Below are positions 27,017 through 38,069 of a stretch of DNA of 64,000 nucleotides, one piece after another. Each line of letters starts with the position of its first letter. Positions within the stretch are counted from its first letter, which is position 1. Below the pieces are notes generated by a model. It did no database searches. It was not told where the DNA came from and worked only from the letters and a program-made list of their open reading frames with translations. Made by a program: the position numbers and the translations under genes. The stretch spans positions 51,905,702 to 51,969,701 of the forward strand of contig JBANSL010000004.1 of assembly GCA_037127255.1 (NCBI GenBank), in the 5' to 3' direction. Source of the DNA: Persicaria tinctoria. Taxonomy: Eukaryota; Streptophyta; Magnoliopsida; Caryophyllales; Polygonaceae.

Positions 27017-28371
27017 CACTTTTTGCTCAGAATCTCTTTCAAGAACTTGACATAGGATGGCATTTCATTGAGAGCTTCTGTGAAGGGGATGGTGACGTTG
27101 AGCTTCTGAAGCATCTTTATGAAGTGCTGAAATTTCTTTTCTGTCGGGTCCTTTGGAGATTTTGTGGGGAAATGCAGCTTCTTTTTCTGATTTGGAGCCA
27201 GAACAGACGTCGGAGGTGCTGCAGTTTTCTCGACCTCGAGTTGGGTGTCCTCGATATCGACCACGTCTCTGTCGACCACTGTAGTCGACTTTGGGTTGCT
27301 GTGTAGTGCAGACGATGGTTTCTGTAGTTTCCCTTCGAGATCGAGCAAGCCCTCCTCGAGATCGACTAAGGTGTTGTCGACGTTTACTTGCTGCTGGTCG
27401 ACTTGCTGGTCTTCTTTGTTCTGCTGCTTTCCAACTTCTGGCTCTTGCAGTTGATGGCCGCTTCTGAGTTTTACGGCAGCGATGTGTCCAGTCTTTCCCT
27501 TAGGATTTGGTTCTGAAGATCCAGGAAGCGCACCTGACTGTCTGGGGATTCCTGCTGCTAGCTAACCAATCTGTGTATCAACTGATTTTCGCCATATATC
27601 AATTTCCCCAAGCCTAGAGTTGACACCTTGCATCTGAGTATAGACGAAGTTGAAGGACTGCTTAGTTTCTGAGTGATTCCTCTTTATTTCCTCCAAGACT
27701 GTCTGTATATCATCTCTTTTCTGCTCTCTTTCCGGATGTCCTGGAGCTCTGTAGGGTGGAGGGTTCCTAAGGGCACCTTGGTTCCATTGTGGTTGCTGAA
27801 ACCTTTGGTCCCCCATGTAGCAATTGGGACCCCCTGCATAAGCTACCTCTTCGTGGTGTTCTGCCAGCTTGACTTGCTCTGTTTGTGGGCACTCAGTAGT
27901 GGTGTGCCGCTGTGATCCGCATTCTATGCAAGGCTGGTTGACAGATAAGTATTTGACTTGTTTGAGGAGCTTGCGATTCTGGTCTCTGTAGAATTGCTCC
28001 CTGACATTTGGGTCAATCTCCTTTACTGGCTCATAGAGTGGCATAGATGGTGCTGGCCTTGTGTATGGTTTCTCTTCATAGTTTGCAATAGACCCATACT
28101 TGTTGTCATAGTTAGTGAGCTTGTCGAGCACTCCCCATGCGCCAATTGGTGGCATCGTCAAATACTCATAGCGAGTATACTGGTTGATCTTGTCCTTAGT
28201 GACTTGGTCAAGAGAGTTGAAGAAGATCTCTTCAATGACGTAGGGTGGTTGTCCATGAGTAGGGCAAGATCGCAGCAGTTCCTTGTAGCGTTCCCATGCC
28301 TTTGCCAGAGGTTCCCCACGCTTCTGTTTGAAAGCGGTGATTTTCTGGCGGAGGAGTGCTGTCTTGGCAGG
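27017..28371 (-). pseudogene. Element B gag, C-terminal part with zinc knuckle
   Basis: Read on the minus strand it begins AKTALLRQKITAFKQ, continuing NKFFPP from 34468, then GEPLAKAWERYKELLRSCP, the typical core of the retrotransposon gag domain. Further on is one CX2CX4HX4C knuckle (CIECGSQRHTTTEC). The frame has an in-frame TAG after VDTQIG (27562-27564) and ends at the TGA before the protease. Beyond the TAG the coding continues in the same frame to ILSKK. The gag protein packages element RNA. Element C separates this part from its N-terminal part at the GCAGG duplication 28367-28371. Confidence 0.85.
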
Positions 28372-29456
28372 TGTTGTGAGAAGGAAATCAAGTATGAAAT
28401 AAAGTGAAACAATTCAAACCAGATTCGTGCCCCAGCAAATAAATACAAGACTCCTCCAATGCAGTAAGAGAAAGTCAGGATCGAATCCACGAGGAAGCGT
28501 GTCAGCGGATCCTAGGTAGCTGTAAATCTCACAGAAAAGCAACAGAAAACAGAAACAAAGGAACAAAGAAAGAAAGACAGAAATAATAAACAAAAGCAAA
28601 GAATCAAAACAAAGACAGCAACTTACTCGATCTCGACTAGATGCAACTCGAGATCGACTACCAACAGTAAAAGACAGAAACTGAAAATCGACGACAGAAA
28701 GCAGAAACACAACTCGACCTAGACAAGACCCTACTCGAGATCGACTAAGGTCCTACTCGATCTCGACAAGCCCCTCCTCTATATCGACTAAACTCTACTC
28801 TGTATCGACTAAAACCCAGAAAGTTGTAAATTTGCAGATTCGAACATAGAACTCAGAAATTCGACAGAAATAAACTCAATATAATAAAGAACTTCCAAAG
28901 CCAGGGTATCAACACCACAACGATAACCATGCAAAGTAACACATAAAGGCATAAAAGATCTTGTTTTCCATTAAAATAACTTTTGTTACTAACAAATAGG
29001 CATATAGAGGCTTTCGTATAAATCCTAATTGTTACTAACCCTTTTCACATAATTAATCCAAGTAGCATTAAGATCACTTTTGCTTCAATAATACAAACAA
29101 GAATCACCTTCAACTCTCACAAAAGAATCATGCTCATAGGGATAGAAGACGAATTGCATAACAAGATCTGACCTTTACCGCATCACCTCACATGGCCACC
29201 GTCGGGCTCACCCCAGCCCCAGAAGTGGGTGGCCTTTTCTCCAACTGCACCATTCTTAGCTTCTCCATGAGTTTCCTTTAAGCTCCAAAGTGCGACCGAT
29301 TTTTGCGAAATATAACCAAAACTTGTGTAGACCTCCATATATTGCAAATAAACATAAACTACACATATTTTGTATTATTCTAACCCAAATGCATGCAATG
29401 TATGCATAAATCGATATAAAAGTAAGTGTAAAACATGGCAAATTAGGCTCACAACA
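28372..29456 (-). repeat. Element C 3' LTR, internally deleted
   Basis: Compared with the other copies it lacks the segment between the gtgggtgg block and the ccttttctcc block, leaving 1085 bp. Both LTR ends are intact. Confidence 0.87.
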
Positions 29457-30942
29457 AACACCCCATACTTAAGCTTGCTTGTCCTCAAGCAATACTTTTA
29501 TTTGTCATTCAGTGGAAGAAATCAAAACTCTCAACATCTTAGATTCATTGCCATATAACCATGAAATCAATTACCATCCTCGAAAAGGTACTTATGTCAT
29601 AAATCCATGCATGTGCAATAAAAAGTAACATCTACTCACAAAAGGAGGGTTATGCAAAAACAATTTTTATGTGACAAAACATTAATAATCAAGAGGACTT
29701 TAATTTAAGCTCAGATAAGGAGTAGAATTGGTAAAAGGCTAAAAAGTGGGCAATTTCTGGCAATGTTGTGCTTATGATCCGAGGAAATGGAGTATTTCCA
29801 AACTGAATTTCATACCACATTCTTTCTCATAAGTTTCATCACCTTTCATATTGCTTTTCTCAATAATAATGCTTTTACCTCTCTGACCTCAGCACTGCCT
29901 TCTCGCGAGTCGCAAACATGGGTGTCATGAATGGCCCCGGATACTTAGTGCTTTGGACTCCTCACAATGTGTCCCATCTCTCCAAACTATTATCTCAGAG
30001 AGCAGGGTCAATCTACCTTTATCTCCTGAGGTGATTGGATTTTTTCTCACTCATTAAATTTTCCATATATTTCAAACACTTTTCCGCCAAACTCCAATAA
30101 TGATAAACAAAACAAACACCATATAACATCTCCTTAATGTAACATCATTCTCAACATAATCCCCAGATAAGGTAAAGAATGGCAATATTTAGATCATGTG
30201 GAGCAATGTATGAAATAAGGCATAATATGGCTTTTGTGATGCATAAGCATAGGTAAGGCTAGGATATAAATAATGAGCATTATATGGAAATATAAATTCC
30301 TCCATCATCTTATCATGCAACATGTCAAAAGCAACTTCAAATTTTACCTCCTTTCATGGTTTTCAATAAAATAATGCACTTCATTGTGACTTCCCTTTAC
30401 TAGGCAATATCATGCTATATCTCTAATGAATCCAATTTTGCATCGTCGAGTTCAATATAAGCTTCCATGACATTAATCAAAAAATTTCAATGGGAGTCAT
30501 TTTTTCAAACTTTGGAAAACATGCATGTAAGCACATAAATCAATAATGAATTCCAAAATAGCCATGTATAAGCAATTCATGAAATAAATTTTAAAAATGC
30601 ACGAATATGTTAAATAAATATGCACAAAGTAAGCCCTTCCCCCACCCCATACTTAAACATTACAATGTCCTCACTGTATAAAAAATAAGGGTAAAGAAAG
30701 AATCTCACTAGACAGGTGTGCAGGACTTCAAAATCGAGTGTAAATGCCTAGGCCAAGTCCGATTTAGCTTGCTTCTATCCCCATGGACCTGAAAAATGTA
30801 GAGGAGGAATACCCACAATAGAAAAACTAAAATAATGTCCAAAACCAAATACAAAAGCAACAATGTCCAAAAGTCCCAAAAATAAATGTCTATTTACAAG
30901 CTCTAGATTTTATAGTCGCTAGGCCGACTTCTTCATTAAGCA
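29457..30942 (-). other. Element C 3' internal non-coding region
   Basis: This region is homologous to 24169-25647 of element B. AAGTATGGGG (minus) is present at 29461-29470 and 30645-30654. No gene is visible. Confidence 0.7.
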
Positions 30943-31691
30943 TTAGCCTGGCTCATCTTTGTCCGGAGGTATAGGTGGATCTGGTGGTTCCTCCGGTGGT
31001 GGGAAGCGTCGGATGTCATCCGGGGGCATCATGTGAAGAAGCATAAACCTCCCCGAGTGAATACTCCATGGCTTCACCCATTCATCTTCTTGGGCTCTAG
31101 CTAGCATGTATAAAGGAAGAGATAAAGAAAAGATACATACCTCATCATCATACCTCTTCCGCTTCATAGGTTGACTTGGTTGTGTATCTCCACCACAGCA
31201 GAACGGTGGAGAGGGAAGAGATATTTCCTCCTCATCCTGCGGAGCTTCATGCCACTTTGCTAGGACCCCATACTTGAGTATGAACATTGGTTGCTCAAAA
31301 TCATTGGGGATAGCCTTCACCTTGTAAGGTAAAAGCGATCTTGGAATGCCCTGGTCAACCATGTCCAACTTCTTCTCTTCTAGTGCTATTTCGCCTTGGG
31401 ATCCTTCATATGGTTTTTCAAAGATAGATTGCAAAGGTGGAATCGAGATCGGGAAAGGACATACCTGGGTTTCTATAATGTGGTCGACGTCGACTATGGG
31501 GTAGTCGACATTGATTGGCGTTGTTGCTCTCATGTACCGTGGGAGTACCCATTGTTCGTTCCAATCTTCTTCTTCCTCATCACTTTCCACAGCTTCAATT
31601 TCCTCATAAGAAGGAGGCTCTAATCCTTGAGAACGATAGGAAGCCTCAAGTCTTCGGACTAAGTCCTCCAGCCGGGCTATTTCCCTTAATC
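30943..31691 (-). CDS. Element C ORF: acidic protein with IHSGRF motif, function unknown
   Basis: About 249 codons are open from the deletion point at 31691 to the stop near 30943. The frame also runs on into LTR sequence to 31806, so no genuine start is visible and the N-terminus was probably lost in the deletion. The visible order is a heptad-like start (LREIARLEDLVRRLEASY), a Glu/Asp-rich block (VESDEEEEDW), GVLAKWHEAP, a basic MKRKRYDD, WSIHSGRF, then a Pro-rich tail ending KDEPG. The ORF of element A has the same order of blocks (GMLAKW, KKRKR, WTIHSGRF). The protein is therefore conserved between two element families, but I cannot assign a function. Gag-like or envelope-position accessory roles are both possible. 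Confidence 0.5.
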
Positions 31692-34462
31692 GTGAGGAGG
31701 AAATCAAGTATGAAATAAAGTGAAACAATTCAAACCAGATTTGTGCCCCAGCAAATAAATACAAGACTCCTCTAATGCAGTAAGAGAAAGTCAGGATCGA
31801 ATCCACGAGGAAGCATGTCAGCGGATCCTAGGTAGCTGTAAATCTCACTAAAAATCAACAGAAAACAGAAACAAAGGAACAAAGAAAGAAAGACAGAAAT
31901 AATAAACAAAAGCAAAGAATCAAAACAAAGACAACGACCTACTCGATCTCGACTAGATGCAACTTGAGATCGACTACCAACAGTAAAAGACAGAAACTGA
32001 AAATCGACGACAGAAAACAGAAACACAACTCGACCTAGACAAGACCCTACTCGAGATCGACTAAGGTCCTACTCGATCTCGACAAGCCCCTCCTCTGTAT
32101 CGACTAAACTCTACTATGTATCGACCAAAACACAGAAAGTTGTAAATTTGCAGAGTCGAACACAAAACTCAGAATTTCGACAGAAATAAACTCAATATAA
32201 TAAAGAACTTCCAAAGCCAGGGTATCAACACCACAACGATAACCATGCAAAGTAACACATAAATAGACCTGGGCAAACGCGGGTAGGCCCGCCCGGCCCG
32301 GCCCGTCCGCCCGCATTAGAGGGCAGGCTTGGACATGGGGAAAAGCCCACGCGGGCTGCTAGGCCCGGCCCGTGCCCGCAACGGGTGCGGGATTGGACAA
32401 ATTAATCAACCCGTTACGGGCCTAGCGGCCCGCAACGGGTACCCGCCTTTTTTAATTAAAATTAATATATATAATATTAAGTATTCATTTTTAAATAAAA
32501 TAAAAATAATAGTGTAATATATTGTTAGCTTTCATATATACACTTTGAAATAAACAGTAACTATATATAACTATATACTACTTATGAAATAAAAACAGTA
32601 TAATTGTATATATATATATAATAAAAACAGTAATTATTAAATTTTAAATAAAATAAAATAAAAACAGTAACTATTTATAATATATATATATAAATAAAAT
32701 AAAAACAGCAACTATTTATAATATATATAAAATAAAAACCTAATTAGAATAAATTTAATAAAAAAATTTGATTAGGTTTGCGGGTACCCGCGGGCTACCC
32801 GCAACCGCATTTGCGGACGGGCTTGGACACGACTTCTAGCCCGTTAAGCGGGCTTAGCCCGGCCCGCGCCCGCAACAACGGGATAAAATTTCGGGTAAAG
32901 CCCGTCCCAAGCCCGGCCCGCGCCCGCGTTTGCTCAGGTCTACACATAAAGGCATAAAAGATCATTCTTTCCATCGAAATAACTTTCGTTACTAACAAAT
33001 AGGCATATAGAGGCTTTCGCATAAACCCTAATTATTACTAACCCTTTTCACATAATTAATCCAAGTTGCATTAAGATCACTTTCGCTTCAATAATACAAA
33101 CAAGAATCACCTTCAACTCTCGCAAAAGAATCATGCTCATAGGGATAGAAGACGAATTGCATAACAAGATCTGACCTTTACCGCATCACCTCACATGGCC
33201 ACCGTCGGGCTCACCCCAGCCCCAGAAGTGGGTGGACTACTCGCTCCTCATCGCAATCACAGACATTGATGTATAAAAAGAAACTTGCATTAAACTATAT
33301 TCAAAGCCTTTAAAATCCCGGCAATCAACTTTCGATGAATGCCAAAACCCTAAAACCTTCGAACTCCTAAAACTTCTATGTGGAACTACTTGTCTCTGAC
33401 TGAAATTGAATTGATGAAAAACCAGTCCCTAGGGCTTTATTTATAGCCTTCTATTCCTTGCTAATCAAGGATAGAATCTATCTATCTATATCTAAAAGGA
33501 TTAAAAAGATAAATAAATGCCATAAAGAAATTAAATCTAAAAGGAAAAATTAAATCTAAATAGGTAAGTCTTCTTCATGTTGATAGATCTTGTCTTCCAT
33601 AGATAGAACTTGATGGAATCGGATAGACTTGGCTTCCTTCGGCCCCAAGGATTCCCAAACCGAGTAGGATAGTCAAACCGCGTAATGCGCTCCCGGACGC
33701 GGCTCCTCGATCTCGATCAGGGCTCCTCGACATCGAGTAGGATTCGTCGTCGACTGGGCTGGCTCGGCGTCTCGGCTAGCTGGTGTTCGACAGGCTCGAA
33801 CATGGCTCCTGGGCGTCGTCGATCTCGACTAAGCCTCCTCGAGATCGAGTAGAGGTGGTTCTCGGTTTCTCCGTTTTCGGCTTCTCGACTTGTCTCAACT
33901 CATCGACTCCGGACATGGCCTCTCAGTGTCGTCGATCTCGACTAGGTGGTACTCGAGATCGAGTAGGGTTCCGGGAGTCGGGTTGTCTCTGACTCAGTGT
34001 CCTCGATCAGCTCTGCTCGACCAGGTGTGCTCGGACATCCCTCGTCGAGATTGAGTAGATGTACTCGAGATCGAGTAGAGTTCTCTCAGCTTTCTGCTCT
34101 GTTCTTGAAACGCACTTTCCCGAGTCCTCGTTTGTCAGATTAACGCATATGACCATGCGTTGGAAAGCTCTTTTCGAGGGCTACAACTCTCATGAAAGCA
34201 TCAAAGCTTGATTCAGAACGAAGAATGGTGAAAAATGGCCATTTCTCTAGCTGCACCATTCTTAGCTTCTCCATGAGTTTCCTTTAAGCTCCCAAGTGCG
34301 TCCGATTTCTGCGAAATATAACTAAAACTTGTGTAGACCTCCATATATTGAAAATAAACATAAACTACACAGATTCTTTATTATTCTAACCCAAATGCAT
34401 GCAATGTATGCAGAAATCGATATAAAAGTAAGTGTAAAACATGGCGAATTAGGCTCACAACA
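31692..34462 (-). repeat. Element C 5' LTR, truncated at its inner end and carrying a hAT insertion
   Basis: The LTR begins GTGAGGAGG (the terminal TGTT is missing) and ends CACAACA. The hAT element 32264-32942 and its duplicated 8 bp interrupt it. Without these it is about 2.08 kb, similar to the element B LTRs. Short frames inside (for example 33783-33992) are repeat-derived. Confidence 0.88.
32264..32942. mobile_element. hAT-type MITE 1
   Basis: The left terminus is TAGACCTGGGCAAACGCGGG. The right terminus is the reverse complement of TAGACCTGAGCAAACGCGGG (one difference in 20). The flanking 8-bp duplication is CACATAAA (32256-32263, 32943-32950), and the other LTR copies show the single uninterrupted CACATAAA. 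The ends are very GC-rich (cccgcccggcc type) and the 350-bp core is AT-rich. No transposase is encoded. Confidence 0.93.
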
Positions 34463-35040
34463 GCAGGTGGGAAGAATTTGTTCAGAAACTCTTGCTTTAC
34501 TTGGGCCCATGTCGTGAGGGACCTTGGTTTCAGCCCTTCAAGCCACTTTAGTGCAGGTCCAGCGAGAGACTAGCGAAAAGCCTTCATCTTGACATATTCC
34601 AAAGTTGTACCTTCAGCAAGAGTACGGCACATGTTAGAAAAATTTGTAATATGTTCAAGAGGATACTCATTAAATCTACCAAAAAAGGCATTATTTTTAA
34701 GCTCTATAAGAAATTGAGTGCGAATTTCAAAAGAGTTTTCAGGGATAAGAATCGCCGATTCAGGCACGACGAGAGTTGGGTGCATATAATCCTCTGCCGT
34801 GGTTGGGTATTGGGCAAGCTCAGCTGCCAGCTGCCTTGCACGTTCAGCTTCTTGTTCCCTTCCTGCTCTCTCAGTGGCGAGAGCAGCATCCCCGGCGGCT
34901 AGATCCCTCGTGAGCCTTGCAATCAGCTGCTCCTGTGTTTCAGCGGCTGCCATGGCTCTTTGTAGTTTATTTCTGATGTGTAGGAGGCGTTCCAGTTCGT
35001 CTAAGCCGTCAAACTCAGGTGGTTGACCAGAACGGTGCAT
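34463..35040 (-). pseudogene. Element B gag, N-terminal part
   Basis: On the minus strand it starts at an ATG (35038-35040; MHRSGQPPEFDGLDELERL) and has a coiled, Ala/Glu/Arg-rich stretch (AAAETQEQLIARLTRD...). It then has the gag-domain core FEIRTQFLIELKNNAFFGRF, LEHITNFSNMC, and YVKMKAFR-stop-SLAGPALKWLEGL to NKFFPP. The stop TAG (34570-34572) sits where the related gag at 48165-48356 has Trp (KAFRWSLAG), so it is a TGG-to-TAG change. The frame continues in element B at 28371 after element C is removed. Confidence 0.85.
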
Positions 35041-35102
35041 ACACCTGTAAAGTAACTCAAAGAAAAAGTGAGAACTGACTACCTAAGGTGCGAATGATAG
35101 CT

Positions 35103-35120
35103 TCCCCGGCAATGTCGCCA
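35103..35120 (-). other. Element B primer-binding site (tRNA-Asp)
   Basis: On the minus strand TGGCGACATTGCCGGGGA follows the LTR by three bases. It matches the tRNA-Asp 3' end complement with two mismatches and parallels the site in element A. Confidence 0.85.
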
Positions 35121-35123
35121 ATT

Positions 35124-37280
35124 TGTTGTGAGGAGGAAATCAAGTACGAAATATAACAAAATAGATCAAACCAGATTTAGGCCCACGCAAATAATTACAA
35201 GACTCCTCCAATGAAGTAGTGGGAAGTCAGGATCGATCCACGAGGAAGCGTGTCAGCGGATCCTAGGCAGCTGTAAATCTCACAGAAAAGCAAACAGAAG
35301 ACAGAAACAAAGGAACAAAGAAAGAAATACAGAAATAACAAACGAAAGCAAGAAATAAAGCAAAGACAGAAGCTACTTGATCTCGACAAGCACAGTACTC
35401 GAGATCGACAACAGACTGGACAACAGAAACTAAAAAATCACAGCAGACAGCAAACCCAGCAAGGGCACCTCGATCTCGACAAGCACAACTCGAGATCGAC
35501 AAGAAATAGTAAAAACATAAACTGAAAATCGACGACAAAAAAGCAGGAACTCAACTCGATATAGACCAAAACCAAATCGAGATCGACTAAGGTCTACTCG
35601 ATCTCCACAAGCCCCTCTTTTGTATGGACCAAAAACACGGAAAATATAAATTCCAAATTCGAACACAAATTTCAGAATTTCGATAGAAATAAACTCAATA
35701 TAATAAAGAACTTCCAAAGCCAGGGTATCAACGCCACAACAATAACCATGCAAAGTAACACGTAAAGGCATAAAAGATCATGCTTTCCATCAAAATAACT
35801 TTCGTTACTAACAAATAGGCATATAGATGCTTTCGCATAAACCCTAATTGTTACTAACCCTTTTCACATAATTAACCCAAGTTGTATTAAGATCAGTTTC
35901 GCTTCAATAATACAAACAAGGATCACCTTCAACTCTCGCAAAAGAATCATGCTCATAGGGATAGAAGATGAATTGCATCAAAAGATCTGACCTTTACCGC
36001 ATCACCTCACATGGCCACCGTCGGGCTCACCCCGGCCCCAGAAGTGGGTGGACTACTCGCTCTTCATCATCAAGAAAGATATTAAATAACAAAAGAAACT
36101 AACTTGCATTGATTAAATAAAGAAAGCTTACAACCAACAAGACAAATCCGCTTTCGCCTTTCCACCTTGCTTGCCACAAACTTTCTCTCTCTACTCCTAC
36201 TTACTTGAATGGAATTGTGTGTGAAATTGAATGAATAAAAAACTAGCCCCTAAGGCTTTATTTATAACCTTCTATTCCTTGATAATCAAGGATAGAAATA
36301 TCTATCTTTATCTAAATCTATATCTAACGGCTTAAAAGATAAATAAAAGTAATTTAGGAATTAAATCAAAAAAGGGAAATTCTATCTAAAGAGCAAAATC
36401 TTCCATGTGTTGATAGGTGTGGATAGATGTTGATAGATCTCGGATATCTCGGACTCCTTCGGCCCCAAGGAAAGCCAAACCGCGTCGGACAGCAAACCGC
36501 GTAACGCGGCTTCGGACACGGCGCTCGTCGATCTCGACCAGGGCTAGTCGATCTCGAGTAGGACTGGCGTCGACTTGGGCTGGCTGGCTTGGTCGGGTAG
36601 CTCTGCTCGACAAGGCTCGGACTGGTGCTCCTTGGCTCCTCGATCTCGACTAGTTGTACTCGAGATCGAGTAGAGTTGGCTCGACTTCTCCGTCCTCGGC
36701 TTCTCGACTTGGCACAGCTCGCCGACTCCGGACATGGCGTCGAAGTGTGGTTGATCTCGACAAGAGTTACTCGAGATCGAGTTGGGTTCCGGGATCGGGT
36801 TGTCTCTGACTCAGTGTCCTCGATCAGCTCTGCTCGACCAGGTGTGCTCGGACAGCCTTTGTCGAGATCGAGTAAGTGTACTCGAGATCGAGTAAAATTC
36901 TCTCAGTTTTCTGCTCTGTTCTTGAAACGTACTTTCACGAGTCCTCGTTCGTCGGATTGACGCATATGACCATGCGTTGGAAAGCTCTTTCCGAGGGCTA
37001 CAACTCTCATGAAGACATCAAAGCTTGATTCAGAACAAAGAATGGTGAAAAATGGCCTTTTCACCAGCTGCACCATTCTTAGCTTCTCCATAAGTTTCCT
37101 TTAAGCTCCAAAGTGCGCCCGATTTATGCGAAATATAACAAAAACTTGTGTAGACCTCCATATATTGCAAATAAGTGTAAAATATACAGATTCTGTATTA
37201 TTCTAACCTAATATGCATGAAATGCATGCAGAAATCGATATAAAAGTAAGTGTAAAACATGTCAAATTAGGCTCACAACA
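35124..37280 (-). repeat. Element B 5' LTR
   Basis: This 2157-bp LTR begins TGTTGTGAGG and ends GCTCACAACA. It is the best-preserved copy of this LTR in the window. Frames on either strand within it duplicate those of 22011-24168. Confidence 0.9.
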
Positions 37281-37576
37281 AACACCCCACACTTAAGCTT
37301 GCTTGTCCTCAAGCAATACTTTTAATTGTCATTCAGGGGAAGAATTCAAACTCTCAACATCTTAGATTCATTCTCATATAACCCTGCAGTCAATTACCAT
37401 CCTCGAAAAGGTACTAGTGTCACAGATCCATGCATGTGCAAATATACAAAAGCAACATCTACTCACAAAAGGAGGGTTATGCAAAACATTCATTCGTGAC
37501 AAAGCATTAATAATCAAGAGGACTTTAATTTAAGCTCAAATAAGGAGTAGATTGGTAAAAGGCTAAAGTTGGGCAA
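37281..37576 (-). repeat. Duplicated 3' internal segment of element B
   Basis: These 296 bp repeat 24169-24464 almost exactly, including the polypurine tract. They end at a sharp break (ctaaagttgggcaa / agttcttgg) into element D sequence. The segment lies on the wrong side of the 5' LTR and is best explained as the remains of a second, tandem element produced by LTR recombination, then deleted. Confidence 0.87.
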
Positions 37577-38069
37577 AGTTCTTGGTTAAACGTCAGATTT
37601 GAAGATTTTGAACGATATAGAAAGGAAATAACTGGTTTTTAATGAATAAACGCTATCGAGGGTTTCAACGATTTTGAGGCTAATCTTTTTCAATTGCGGA
37701 ATCCCTTTTGAAACTTTTCAAACCCGGTTTTATATTATAACGACTCACGAAGTGGATACAAGAATTTTATAGGGGCGCATATAGAATGCTTGCTAAGACC
37801 TAGTAGACACGTTATGATTGCTTTTCGAGTTATGATATAACCGAAAAGTCGGAGTAAGAATGTGATAAGGGCCCATATCGCCTACTTGCTACGACCAATC
37901 GGGAATGTTATGATCACGTCAAGGGTGCTGTGAGGATCTCATACGGGCCCCTATAAGATGCTTACAGAATCGATGGCATGATCCTTGGACTCACCGATTT
38001 AAAACTTCATCCCCATGTTTTAGAGTGATTTTAGTCTCGGGCACGAGACTTGTTTTTAGAGGTGGATGA
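37577..38069 (+). other. Element D internal region, right part, with PPT
   Basis: About 0.5 kb is non-coding. It ends in the purine-rich agaggtggatga immediately before the right LTR, the likely plus-strand primer. A similar agaggtggatgg occurs at 21746-21757 in the left part. Confidence 0.75.

Larger units (their letters stand above)
28372..34462 (-). mobile_element. Element C: internally deleted LTR retrotransposon nested in element B gag
   Basis: The element starts TGTTGTGAG at 28372 and ends CACAACA at 34462. It is flanked by GCAGG at 28367-28371 and 34463-34467, and removing it restores an uninterrupted gag frame (NKFFPP-AKTA). Its LTRs are the same family as element B. The 3' LTR (28372-29456) has lost about 1 kb, joined at gtgggtgg/ccttttctcc near 29231. 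The 5' LTR begins abruptly at 31692 without its TGTT end, primer site or gag. One reading frame and a polypurine tract remain inside. Confidence 0.9.
22011..37576 (-). mobile_element. Element B complex: minus-strand gag-protease LTR retrotransposon with an extra partial internal copy
   Basis: LTRs at 22011-24168 and 35124-37280 start TGTTGTGAGG and end CACAACA or its variant. Read on the minus strand the order is: partial internal 37576-37281, LTR, tRNA-Asp primer site, gag, protease, integrase tail, polypurine tract, LTR. Positions 37281-37576 repeat 24169-24464, so the locus has the form LTR-internal-LTR-partial internal. Reverse transcriptase and RNase H are absent. The conserved DLGAS protease, tRNA-Asp site and LTR homology to element A indicate the Athila/Tat side of Ty3/gypsy. 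No target duplication can be checked because the right end is truncated. Confidence 0.85.

Noticed and set aside
32395..32810. Possible promoter or matrix-attachment region in the AT-rich core of hAT 1
   Set aside because: AT-richness alone is the only evidence, and the core of such MITEs is normally AT-rich.
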